Source of the DNA: Ancylobacter defluvii
GTDB taxonomy: Bacteria > Pseudomonadota > Alphaproteobacteria > Rhizobiales > Xanthobacteraceae
DNA: 64,000 nt
Assembly (NCBI RefSeq): GCF_018390605.1
Contig: NZ_JAHBGD010000013.1
Coordinates: 208,721 to 272,720 of the forward strand
Reading direction: 5' to 3'
Shown: piece by piece, positions 1 to 6,945 of the stretch
Layout of the letters: every line of letters starts with the position of its first letter
How positions within the stretch are numbered: the first letter of the stretch is position 1
Program-made: the position numbers and the translations under genes
Notes under the pieces: model-generated
The model's input: only the letters and a program-made list of their open reading frames with translations
Told to the model about the DNA's origin: nothing
Databases searched by the model: none

Positions 1-597
1 GCCCCAGTTCGGATCGGCAAGCGCGATCTGCACGCCGAAGCAGACGGCGATGACCGCCAGCATGCCGATCACCATCGCCTCCACCCAGCGGAAGCCGAGA
101 TTCTGCAGCCACAGGATCAGGAACACGTCGAGCGCGGTGAGGATCACGCCGATTTCCAGCGGCAGGCCGAACAGCAGGTTGAGGCCGATGGCGGTACCAA
201 TCACCTCAGCAAGATCGGTGGCACAGATGGCCGCCTCAGCGAGGATCCACAACACGAAGGCGACCGGACGGGGAAATGCGTCGCGGCAGGCCTGGGCGAG
301 GTCGCGACCCGAGGCGACACCGAGCCGCGAGCACAGAGCCTGCAGCAGGATGGCGATCATATTGGAAAGCAGCGCCACGGTGAGCAGGCTGTAGCCGAAC
401 TTGGAGCCGCCGGCGAGCGAGGTCGCCCAGTTGCCCGGATCCATGTAGCCGGTGGCGACCAGATAGCCCGGCCCGATGAAGGCGAGCACGCGGCGCAGAC
501 CTGCCCGCTTGGGCACCGCGATGGAGCCATGCACCTCCGACAGGGCGGGATCCCCGCGTTCGCGCCGCCACCCGCCCGAGGAAAGGCTGTCCAACAT
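1..597 (-). CDS. mntH: Nramp-family Mn(2+)/Fe(2+) transporter MntH, C-terminus cut off by window edge
   Basis: The reading frame is open from an ATG at 597 to the window edge, giving the first 199 residues of a membrane protein. The Nramp signature is plain: [17 protein letters not shown] near residues 41-57 holds the DPGN metal-binding loop of the first transmembrane helix. Several further hydrophobic segments follow. Family members are proton-coupled importers of manganese and iron in the inner membrane and are about 400-450 residues long, so roughly half is missing to the left. A TTGACA-type promoter with two palindromic metal-regulator-like sites lies directly upstream (613-659), which supports manganese or iron control. 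The Nramp assignment is firm. Manganese rather than iron as main substrate is inferred from the family and the operator. Confidence 0.93.
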   Translation of the reverse strand, partial: MLDSLSSGGWRRERGDPALSEVHGSIAVPKRAGLRRVLAFIGPGYLVATGYMDPGNWATSLAGGSKFGYSLLTVALLSNMIAILLQALCSRLGVASGRDLAQACRDAFPRPVAFVLWILAEAAICATDLAEVIGTAIGLNLLFGLPLEIGVILTALDVFLILWLQNLGFRWVEAMVIGMLAVIAVCFGVQIALADPNWG

Positions 598-612
598 GAT
601 TTCATCCGCTCT

Positions 613-659
613 TGCAACTCAGTCGCAAGAAAAATGCGATTCATTCGCAACCCTGTCAA
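613..659 (-). promoter_or_regulatory. mntH promoter with two Mur/Fur-like palindromic boxes
   Basis: Read on the minus strand, a perfect TTGACA (659-654) is followed after 17 nt by CATTTT (636-631). Two related 15-bp palindromes overlap it: TGCGATTCATTCGCA (635-649, perfect 5-bp arms) in the spacer and TGCAACTCAGTCGCA (613-627) downstream of the -10. Their centres are 22 bp apart, two helical turns on one face. The TGC(A/G)A-N5-T(C)GCA shape resembles alphaproteobacterial Fur/Mur sites, and mntH is a known Mur target in rhizobia. The repeats are seen directly; the regulator is inferred. Confidence 0.68.
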
Positions 660-750
660 CCGGGCCGATGCGCGGCATCGTGCGAACACGATTTCGCCAG
701 CGGCCTTGCAGGCTCTGGATTTTGCCGCCGGTCCGCGCACATTGTGCGCC

Positions 751-1497
751 ATGCTGCGCGCCACCCGCTTCGTCCGCCTCGGCCTCCTGCTGTTCTTCGC
801 CCTGCCGCTCGCCGCGCATGCGCTGGTGACATGGCAGACCTCCGATCTCTCGATCGGCTGGCGCTCCGCCGACTGGTCGAGCACCGGCACCCTGCCCGCC
901 GCCCCGCAAATGCCGGAAGCGATGGTGCGCATCTATTGCGCCCCGGTCGGCGGCTGGCGCAGCATTTTCGCGGTGCATTGCTGGGTGGTGTACAAGGAGG
1001 CCGGCGCGGCCGCCTATCAGCGCTACGATGTGATGGGCTATTCCGGCGTGCCCATTCGCCATAATCGCTTTCCGCCGGACGGCAAATGGTACGGCAACAC
1101 GCCCGAACTGGTGGCCGAGACCACCGGCACGGCAGCGGCGGCGCTGATCCCGAAGGTGAAGGCGGCGATCGCCGACTATCCATTTGCCGGCATGGGCGAT
1201 TATGTGATCTGGCCGGGGCCGAACTCCAACACCTTCATCGCCCATGTGGTGCGGCAGGTGCCGGAATTGCAGGCCGTCCTGCCCTCCACCGCCATCGGCA
1301 AGGACTTTCCGGTCGATGGCCAGTGGCTCGATTGGGCGCCCTCGCGCACCGGCGTGACCGCGAGCCTCGGCGGCTATGCCGGGCTGACGCTGGCCTGGGT
1401 GGAAGGCGTGGAGATCAACGTGCTGGGCGCGGTGGCCGGGCTAGACCTGCGCCAGCCGGGCATCAAGCTGCCGGGATTCGGGCGGATCGGGCTGTAG
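751..1497 (+). CDS. DUF3750 family protein, secreted or membrane-anchored
   Basis: This 248-residue protein begins with a short basic segment and a hydrophobic stretch ending in AHA (about residues 1-24), a likely signal peptide or anchor. The body contains conserved-looking blocks: a tryptophan-rich start (WQTSDLSIGWRSADWSS), IYCAPVGGWR, FAVHCWVVYK, and GPNSNTFIAHV near residues 155-165. These match what I know of the DUF3750 family, whose function is unknown. The frame stays open upstream to 529, but 751 places the hydrophobic segment at the N-terminus and avoids the mntH promoter. It is convergent with the small gene at 1575-1916. Family assignment is fairly confident; no biochemical role can be given. 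Confidence 0.8.
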   Translation: MLRATRFVRLGLLLFFALPLAAHALVTWQTSDLSIGWRSADWSSTGTLPAAPQMPEAMVRIYCAPVGGWRSIFAVHCWVVYKEAGAAAYQRYDVMGYSGVPIRHNRFPPDGKWYGNTPELVAETTGTAAAALIPKVKAAIADYPFAGMGDYVIWPGPNSNTFIAHVVRQVPELQAVLPSTAIGKDFPVDGQWLDWAPSRTGVTASLGGYAGLTLAWVEGVEINVLGAVAGLDLRQPGIKLPGFGRIGL

Positions 1498-1574
1498 CAC
1501 GGGATGTCATCGACCGGGCGCAGGCCGCCGGTCGGGAAGAAGCGGACGCCGGCAGCACCGGCGCCCGCGAAGGC

Positions 1575-1916
1575 TCACGCGACCTTCTTCACCGTCTTGG
1601 CGACCTCGGCGACCTCGCCGTCATATTTGGCGGCGAGCGCGGCGAAAGCGTCAGCTTCCGCCGACAGCGAGCGCTTCAGATCTTCCGCCCAGGTGGTGTG
1701 GCGCAGGGTGAAGGTCGACGTCGCCGAGGAGCCGTACTTCGTGGACAGGCGGACATTCACCTTGAAGGGAATCGGCTCGGAAGCGAGATAGCGGGTGGTC
1801 GGGTGCTCCTTCACGAAGGCGGCGAAAGCCTGGCCGACCTCCTCATACTTGTCGGCGTTGATGAGGTCGGTCACCTGCTTCAGGAAGGCGGGCAGCGCGG
1901 AATGGGGGGCGGACAT
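1575..1916 (-). CDS. Small conserved-looking hypothetical protein (113 aa)
   Basis: I do not recognise this protein. It starts at an ATG preceded by AAGGGAAA and ends in TGA, giving 113 residues. The N-terminal half (LPAFLKQVTDLINADKYEE and following) looks helical and acidic. The middle (FKVNVRLSTKYG, TSTFTLRHTTW) has alternating beta-strand character. The C-terminus is again helical with lysines (VAEVAKTVKKVA). There is no signal peptide, membrane segment or cysteine. Codon use matches the neighbours. It stands alone between two plus-strand genes. It could be a small soluble regulator or stress protein, but nothing in the sequence decides this. Confidence 0.75.
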   Translation of the reverse strand: MSAPHSALPAFLKQVTDLINADKYEEVGQAFAAFVKEHPTTRYLASEPIPFKVNVRLSTKYGSSATSTFTLRHTTWAEDLKRSLSAEADAFAALAAKYDGEVAEVAKTVKKVA

Positions 1917-2089
1917 GGGTGTTTCCCTTTGCGAACGTCTTTGCATCCTCGTGGAATGCTGGTCTGCGGCATCTGGTATACAACACACCGGCCGAGTTCC
2001 AAAGCGCCAGATTTTCCGATTGCCGCGGCGTCGCATCCCGCGAATGAAAAACGCCGAGGCTTCCCCGCTCTCCGCCCGGACGGTCCCGC

Positions 2090-2695
2090 ATGTCCTCCGC
2101 CTCCGACATTGACGAGCACAACTGGTCCGCCTGGTCGCCGCAGCAGCTGGCGCAGCGGCTCGCCGGGGTGGGGGCGCCATGGTGCATCGCCGGGGGATGG
2201 GCGCTCGATCTGTGGCACGGCCTGGAGACCCGCGCGCACGAGGATATCGAGTTCACCGTGCTGGCGGAGGATCTGCCGCTGTTCCGGCAGGCGCTGGGGG
2301 CGATGGAGTTCTACACCGCGCATGACGGCGCGCTGGCGCCGCTGCCGCGCCATGCCGTACCGCCGGCCCACATCGCTCAGATCTGGTGCCGCGATGCCGA
2401 GGCACGCTGCTGGCGGGCGGACATGATGATCGAGCGCGGAACCCCATCGACCTGGATCTACAAGCGTGATCCGGCCATCACCTGCCCGCGCGCCGAGGCT
2501 GTCGGCCGGACGCCGGACGGTCTCGCCTATCTGCGGCCGGCGATCGTGCTGCTGTTCAAGGCCAAGCACCGACGCCCGAAGGACGAGGGCGACTTCGCCC
2601 GCGCCCTGCCCCGGATGGACAGGCGCGAACGCCAACGCCTGAAGCACTGGCTCGCCGTCGCGCATCCCGGCCACGACTGGGCCGCCGCGCTGTAG
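2090..2695 (+). CDS. Aminoglycoside/lincosamide-type nucleotidyltransferase domain protein
   Basis: The 201-residue protein shows the minimal nucleotidyltransferase core: GAPWCIAGGWALDLWHG near residues 27-43, followed by TRAHEDIEFTV with the acidic pair that would bind Mg-NTP. This pattern is shared with ANT(2'')-I (AadB) and lincosamide LinB/LnuA-type enzymes and with many uncharacterised chromosomal relatives. Later blocks (PAIVLLFKAKHRRPKDEGDF) match the helix that carries K and the D/E in that family. Conserved chromosomal members are common in soil bacteria and often have no shown resistance role. Transfer of an AMP group to a small molecule is likely, but the substrate is unknown. Confidence 0.82.
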   Translation: MSSASDIDEHNWSAWSPQQLAQRLAGVGAPWCIAGGWALDLWHGLETRAHEDIEFTVLAEDLPLFRQALGAMEFYTAHDGALAPLPRHAVPPAHIAQIWCRDAEARCWRADMMIERGTPSTWIYKRDPAITCPRAEAVGRTPDGLAYLRPAIVLLFKAKHRRPKDEGDFARALPRMDRRERQRLKHWLAVAHPGHDWAAAL

Positions 2696-2700
2696 CCGCA

Positions 2701-2730
2701 AAAGCAAAGGGGCGCGTCGCCGCGCCCCTC
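2701..2730 (-). terminator. Rho-independent terminator after glpX
   Basis: A perfect 9-bp inverted repeat AGGGGCGCG / CGCGCCCCT with a 4-nt loop (2709-2730) is followed, on the minus strand, by TTTGCTTTT. It sits 25 nt past the glpX stop. On the plus strand there is no U-run, so it should act for glpX only. Confidence 0.8.
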
Positions 2731-2755
2731 GCCGAACGTTCGGATGCGTCGGCGG

Positions 2756-3751
2756 TCAGCCGAGATGGAACTTCGACAGGTCGCGGTGCTCGGCCGAGAT
2801 CCAGCGCACCGTGCCGGAAGCGGAGCGCATGACCACGGTCTGGGTCTCCACCACCTCGCCGCGATACTTCACGCCCTTGAGCAGGTTGCCGGTGGTCACG
2901 CCGGTGGCCGCGAACAGGCAGTCGCCCTGCACCATGTCGTGGATGGTGTAGATCTTCTTCGGGTCGCTGACGCCCATCTTATTGGCGCGCTCGCGCTTCT
3001 CCTCGGTGTCGAGGATCAGGCGGGTGAACATCTGGCCGCCGATGCAGCGCAGTGCCGCCGCCGCCAGCACGCCTTCCGGCGCGCCGCCGGTGCCGAGATA
3101 GATGTCGACGCCGGTCTCGTCCGGGTTGGTGGTGTCGATCACGCCGGCCACGTCGCCATCGAGGATCAGCTGCACCGAGGCGCCGGTCTTGCGCACCGCC
3201 TCGATGATCGCCGCATGACGCGGGCGATCGAGGATCAGCGCGGTGATCTCATGCGGCTTCACGCCCTTCGCCTTGGCCAGCGAGTGGATGTTGTCGGCCG
3301 GGCTGGCGTCGATGTCGATCGTGCCCTGGGCATAGCCCGGACCGATGGCGATCTTGTCCATGTAGACGTCGGGCGCATACAGCATGGTGCCGCCCTCGGC
3401 CATCGCCATCACCGCGATGGAGCCGGGCATGTTCTTGGCGCAAAGCGTGGTGCCCTCGAGCGGATCGACGGCGATGTCCACCGCCGGGCCCTTGCCGGTT
3501 CCCAGCTCCTCGCCGATGAACAGCATCGGCGCTTCGTCGCGCTCGCCCTCGCCGATGACGATGCGGCCGGCGATCGGCAGGCGGTTAAGCTCGCGCCGCA
3601 TGGCATCGACCGCCGCCTTGTCGGCGGCCTTCTCGTCGCCGCGCCCGCGCAGCGCCGCCGAGGCAACCGCTGCGCGCTCGGTGACGCGCACCAGCTCCAG
3701 CGTCAGGATGCGCTCAAGCGCCTGATCCGGTTTGACCGTGATTTCCGCCAT
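2756..3751 (-). CDS. glpX: Class II fructose-1,6-bisphosphatase GlpX
   Basis: The protein (331 aa) carries the class II FBPase signatures: VIGEGERDEAPML near residue 70 and VDPLEGTT near residue 100, which bind divalent metal and phosphate. Length fits the family (about 320-340). It removes the 1-phosphate of fructose-1,6-bisphosphate in gluconeogenesis, and also in the Calvin cycle of autotrophs, in the cytosol. An upstream ATG at 3766 overlaps the hom stop in an ATGA junction, but the ATG at 3751 has GAGGG at good spacing and gives the usual MAEITVKPDQ start. The gene follows hom directly, a pairing seen in many alphaproteobacteria, and a terminator lies behind it. Confidence 0.95.
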   Translation of the reverse strand: MAEITVKPDQALERILTLELVRVTERAAVASAALRGRGDEKAADKAAVDAMRRELNRLPIAGRIVIGEGERDEAPMLFIGEELGTGKGPAVDIAVDPLEGTTLCAKNMPGSIAVMAMAEGGTMLYAPDVYMDKIAIGPGYAQGTIDIDASPADNIHSLAKAKGVKPHEITALILDRPRHAAIIEAVRKTGASVQLILDGDVAGVIDTTNPDETGVDIYLGTGGAPEGVLAAAALRCIGGQMFTRLILDTEEKRERANKMGVSDPKKIYTIHDMVQGDCLFAATGVTTGNLLKGVKYRGEVVETQTVVMRSASGTVRWISAEHRDLSKFHLG

Positions 3752-3762
3752 CGTCCCAGCCC

Positions 3763-5082
3763 TCAATCCTTCTCGATCCGAATAACCTGCGGAGGCGACG
3801 TGATCACGCCATCCGCCTCGATGGCGTCGATGGCGCGGCGCACCGCCTCTTCCGTCGTCGCATAGGTAATCAGCACCACCGGCGCAGGCCCCCCAGCGCT
3901 GTCGGCCCGGTCGCCGCCATGCGGTCGACCGCGCCGATGCTGCATTATGGACTCGAGCGAAATATTCCGCTCGGCCATATGACGGGCAATGGCTGCCGCC
4001 GTTCCGGGCCGATCGACGGCGGCAAGGCGGATGTAGTAGCCGCCCTCATGGCGCTGGATGGCCGGCTTGCCGGCCGGACGCAGCCGCGCAACCGGCCAGC
4101 CGAAGGGCCGGCTGACCCGCGCAGCCGCGAGATCGCAGAGGTCGCCGACCACCGCCGAGGCGGTGGCATCGCCGCCGGCGCCGGGACCGACCAGGGTGAG
4201 CGCCACCGCATCGCCATCCACCGCCACCGCATTGGTGACGCCGGAGACCTGGGCGATTGGCCAATGTTTGGGCACCATGGTCGGATGGACCCGCAGCTCG
4301 ACCTCGTCGCCGGCACGGGCGGCGACGCCGAGCAGCTTCACCCGGTAGCCGAGTTCGTCGGCGGCATCGAGGTCGGCCAGCGTGATCGAGCGGATGCCCT
4401 CGACATGGATGGCGCCGGGATCCGGCTGCACGCCGAAGGCCAGCGTCGCCAGCAAGGCGAGCTTGTGGGCGGTATCGAAGCCGTCGACGTCGAAGCTGGG
4501 ATCGGCCTCGGCATAGCCGAGTTGCTGCGCCTCGGCGAGGCAGGTCTCGAAGGAAAGCCCCTCTTCCCGCATCTTCGTCAGGATGTAGTTGCAGGTGCCG
4601 TTGAGGATGCCGGAGACGCGCGCCATCCGGTTGCCCAGCAGCGCCTCGCGCAGCGTCTTGACGATCGGGATGCCGCCGGCGACCGCCGCCTCGAAATGGA
4701 TGCCGGCGCCGTTCTGCTCCGCCAGCGTCGCGAGGGCGACGCCGTGATGGGCCAGCAGCGCCTTGTTGGCGGTGACCACCGGCTTGCCGGCTTCCAGCGC
4801 CGCGGCGACCGCCTCGCGGGCGGCCCCGTCCGAGCCGCCGATCAGCTCGACGAAGACGTCAATGCCGGGATCGCGGGCGAGCGCGACCGGGCTTTCCGCC
4901 CAGCGCACCGAGGAAAGATCGCAATCGCGGCTACGCGAGCGGTCACGCGCACTGACCGCCACGACCTCGACCGCGCGCCCGCAGCGCGCGGCGATCTCGT
5001 CATTGCGACGGGCAAGCATACGCATGACGCCCGCTCCGACCGTACCCAGGCCGGCGATGCCAATTTTAAGCGGCGGCGCCAT
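3763..5082 (-). CDS. hom: Homoserine dehydrogenase with C-terminal ACT domain
   Basis: The 439-residue protein opens with a Rossmann motif, KIGIAGLGTVGAGV (residues 6-19). The catalytic homoserine dehydrogenase domain follows, with GILNGTCNYILT near residue 155 and EADPSFDVDGFDTAHKL near 195. From about residue 345 an ACT domain (VDRPGTAAAIARHMAERNISLESI) gives feedback control, usually by threonine. It reduces aspartate semialdehyde to homoserine at the branch to threonine and methionine. The linker after LESIMQHRRG is richer in glycine than I expect for this family. A TTG lies just before the chosen ATG. It shares a minus-strand unit with the upstream aminotransferase and downstream glpX. 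Confidence 0.96.
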   Translation of the reverse strand: MAPPLKIGIAGLGTVGAGVMRMLARRNDEIAARCGRAVEVVAVSARDRSRSRDCDLSSVRWAESPVALARDPGIDVFVELIGGSDGAAREAVAAALEAGKPVVTANKALLAHHGVALATLAEQNGAGIHFEAAVAGGIPIVKTLREALLGNRMARVSGILNGTCNYILTKMREEGLSFETCLAEAQQLGYAEADPSFDVDGFDTAHKLALLATLAFGVQPDPGAIHVEGIRSITLADLDAADELGYRVKLLGVAARAGDEVELRVHPTMVPKHWPIAQVSGVTNAVAVDGDAVALTLVGPGAGGDATASAVVGDLCDLAAARVSRPFGWPVARLRPAGKPAIQRHEGGYYIRLAAVDRPGTAAAIARHMAERNISLESIMQHRRGRPHGGDRADSAGGPAPVVLITYATTEEAVRRAIDAIEADGVITSPPQVIRIEKD

Positions 5083-5139
5083 CAAACTATCCGAACATCA
5101 GAAACAAAAGAACAGCGCCGGCCCGCAATCGACGGACAC

Positions 5140-6357
5140 TCAACGCGCCGCGGCGAGCGGCACGACGTTGTGCAATGTTTCCGCGCCCGTTTCAAGGAAG
5201 CGCCGGACATTGCGCGCGGCCTGGCGGATGCGCTGCTCGTTCTCCACAAGCGCGATGCGGACATATTCGTCGCCGTGCTCGCCGAAGCCGACGCCCGGCG
5301 CCACCGCCACATCCGCTTTCTCGATCAGCAGCTTGGAGAATTCCAGGCTGCCGAGGTTGCGGAATTTTTCCGGAATCGGCGCCCAGGCGAACATCGAGGC
5401 GCTCGGCGAGGGAATCTCCCAGCCGGCCTTGCCGAAGCTGTCGACCAGCGCGTCGCGGCGCTTGCGGTACACCGAGCGCATCTCGGCGATGCAGTCCTGC
5501 GGACCGTTGAGCGCCGCCGCGGCGGCGACCTGGATCGGCGTATAGGCGCCATAGTCGAGATAGGACTTCACGCGGGCGAGCGCGGCGATCAGACGCTCAT
5601 TGCCGACCGCAAACCCCATGCGCCAGCCGGCCATGGAGAAGGTCTTCGACATCGAGGTGAATTCGACCGTCACGTCCATCGCGCCCGGCACCTGCAGCAC
5701 CGAGGGCGGCGGATCGCCGTCGAAATACACCTCGGAATAGGCGAGATCGGAGAGCACGATCAGGTCGTGCTTCTTCGCGAAGGCGACGACGTCGCGATAG
5801 AAATCGAGATCGGCGACGCAGGCGGTCGGGTTCGACGGATAGCAGAGCACCAGCGCCAGCGGCGAGGGGATCGAATGGGCGACGGCGCGCTCCAGCGCGC
5901 GGAAGAATTCCGGCCCCGGCTCGCACGGAACCGAGCGGATCGCCGCCCCCGCCATCAGGAAGCCGAAGGCATGGATCGGATAGGACGGGTTCGGCACCAG
6001 GATCACGTCGCCGGGGGCGGTGATCGCCTGCGCCATATTGGCGAAGCCTTCCTTGGAGCCCAGCGTGGCGACCACCTGGGTATCGGGGTTCACCTTCACC
6101 CCGAAGCGGCGCTCGTAATAGGCCGCCTGCGCGCGGCGCAGGCCGGGAATGCCCTTGGAGGCGGAATAGCGGTCGGTCCGGGGCCTGCCGATGGTATCCT
6201 TCAACTTCTCGACGACATGGGCGGGAGCGTCGAGATCCGGATTACCCATGCCGAGGTCCACGATGTCGGCGCCGGCGTTGCGGGCGGTAGCCTTCACACG
6301 GTTGACCTGCTCGAACACATAAGGCGGAAGCCGGCGGATACGGTGGAAATCGGTCAT
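5140..6357 (-). CDS. Fold-type I PLP aminotransferase (alanine / LL-diaminopimelate aminotransferase-like)
   Basis: The 405-residue protein begins MTDFHRIRRLPPYVFEQVN and has DLGMGNPDLDAP near residue 38 and the PLP-lysine motif SMSKTFSMAGWRMGF near residue 235. Relatives upstream of hom in alphaproteobacteria are usually annotated as LL-diaminopimelate aminotransferase or as alanine-type transaminase (AlaC-like). I cannot decide the substrate from sequence alone. Location before hom suggests a role in alanine, aspartate-family or branched-chain amino acid metabolism. The ATG at 6357 has GGAG upstream and is preferred over the TTG at 6366. The 57-bp gap to hom suggests one transcript. Confidence 0.9.
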   Translation of the reverse strand: MTDFHRIRRLPPYVFEQVNRVKATARNAGADIVDLGMGNPDLDAPAHVVEKLKDTIGRPRTDRYSASKGIPGLRRAQAAYYERRFGVKVNPDTQVVATLGSKEGFANMAQAITAPGDVILVPNPSYPIHAFGFLMAGAAIRSVPCEPGPEFFRALERAVAHSIPSPLALVLCYPSNPTACVADLDFYRDVVAFAKKHDLIVLSDLAYSEVYFDGDPPPSVLQVPGAMDVTVEFTSMSKTFSMAGWRMGFAVGNERLIAALARVKSYLDYGAYTPIQVAAAAALNGPQDCIAEMRSVYRKRRDALVDSFGKAGWEIPSPSASMFAWAPIPEKFRNLGSLEFSKLLIEKADVAVAPGVGFGEHGDEYVRIALVENEQRIRQAARNVRRFLETGAETLHNVVPLAAAR

Positions 6358-6524
6358 CGGTCTCAAGCTCCAAGCCGGCCGTTTTCCTCAGACGGCGCGG
6401 CACAACGGGCGTTTCTATCATTTTCACCACGCCCATCCCAGAAGGCATGACAAGCGATGGTGGCGCAAGCGTGGTGAATCAATCGGTAACAGAGCTCTCG
6501 GCTGCCCGTTTCATACGGCTTTTG

Positions 6525-6836
6525 TCACTGGCCGGCGTTCAGGTCGTCGCCCTGATTGATCTGCTGCTCCATCTGGCCGGCATGGTTGCGCGCCAGGCCT
6601 TCAAGGCTCGACTGCGTCTTCGCCTGGGCGGTGGCGTCCATCACCGGCCGGGTGCCGATCTGCGCCGGGGCGCCGAAGCTCGGATAGGCGAGCTTCTGGT
6701 CGGGCACGCTGGTCTTCGGCATGCCGGGGGGGGCGCAGCCTGCGAGGCCGAGCCCAAGACCGAGACAAACCGCCGCGCCCGCGAGCAGGCGTGCGCGGGC
6801 AGGAGATTTCGGCGGAAGGGCGAAGTGGCGCGTCAT
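6525..6836 (-). CDS. Small putative lipoprotein
   Basis: This 103-residue protein has a basic N-terminus, a hydrophobic stretch (LLAGAAVCLGLGLGL) and a clear lipobox LAGC with the cysteine at about residue 34. It should therefore be lipidated and held in the envelope. The mature part is short, hydrophilic and low in complexity (TRPVMDATAQAKTQSSLEGLARN..., ending GDDLNAGQ). I do not recognise a family. It lies alone between the aminotransferase and phaC, transcribed away from phaC. The upstream 110 bp are shared with the phaC promoter region. Confidence 0.72.
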   Translation of the reverse strand: MTRHFALPPKSPARARLLAGAAVCLGLGLGLAGCAPPGMPKTSVPDQKLAYPSFGAPAQIGTRPVMDATAQAKTQSSLEGLARNHAGQMEQQINQGDDLNAGQ

Positions 6837-6945
6837 GTCCCTGTTTCCCGAACTGTCATCGACTCCGCGCTAGGCTCTCGCTCGAACCGGGCGTCGCGTC
6901 TATGATGCCCTCACCTATGAACGCACGCACCCGCGGGGACAAGCG

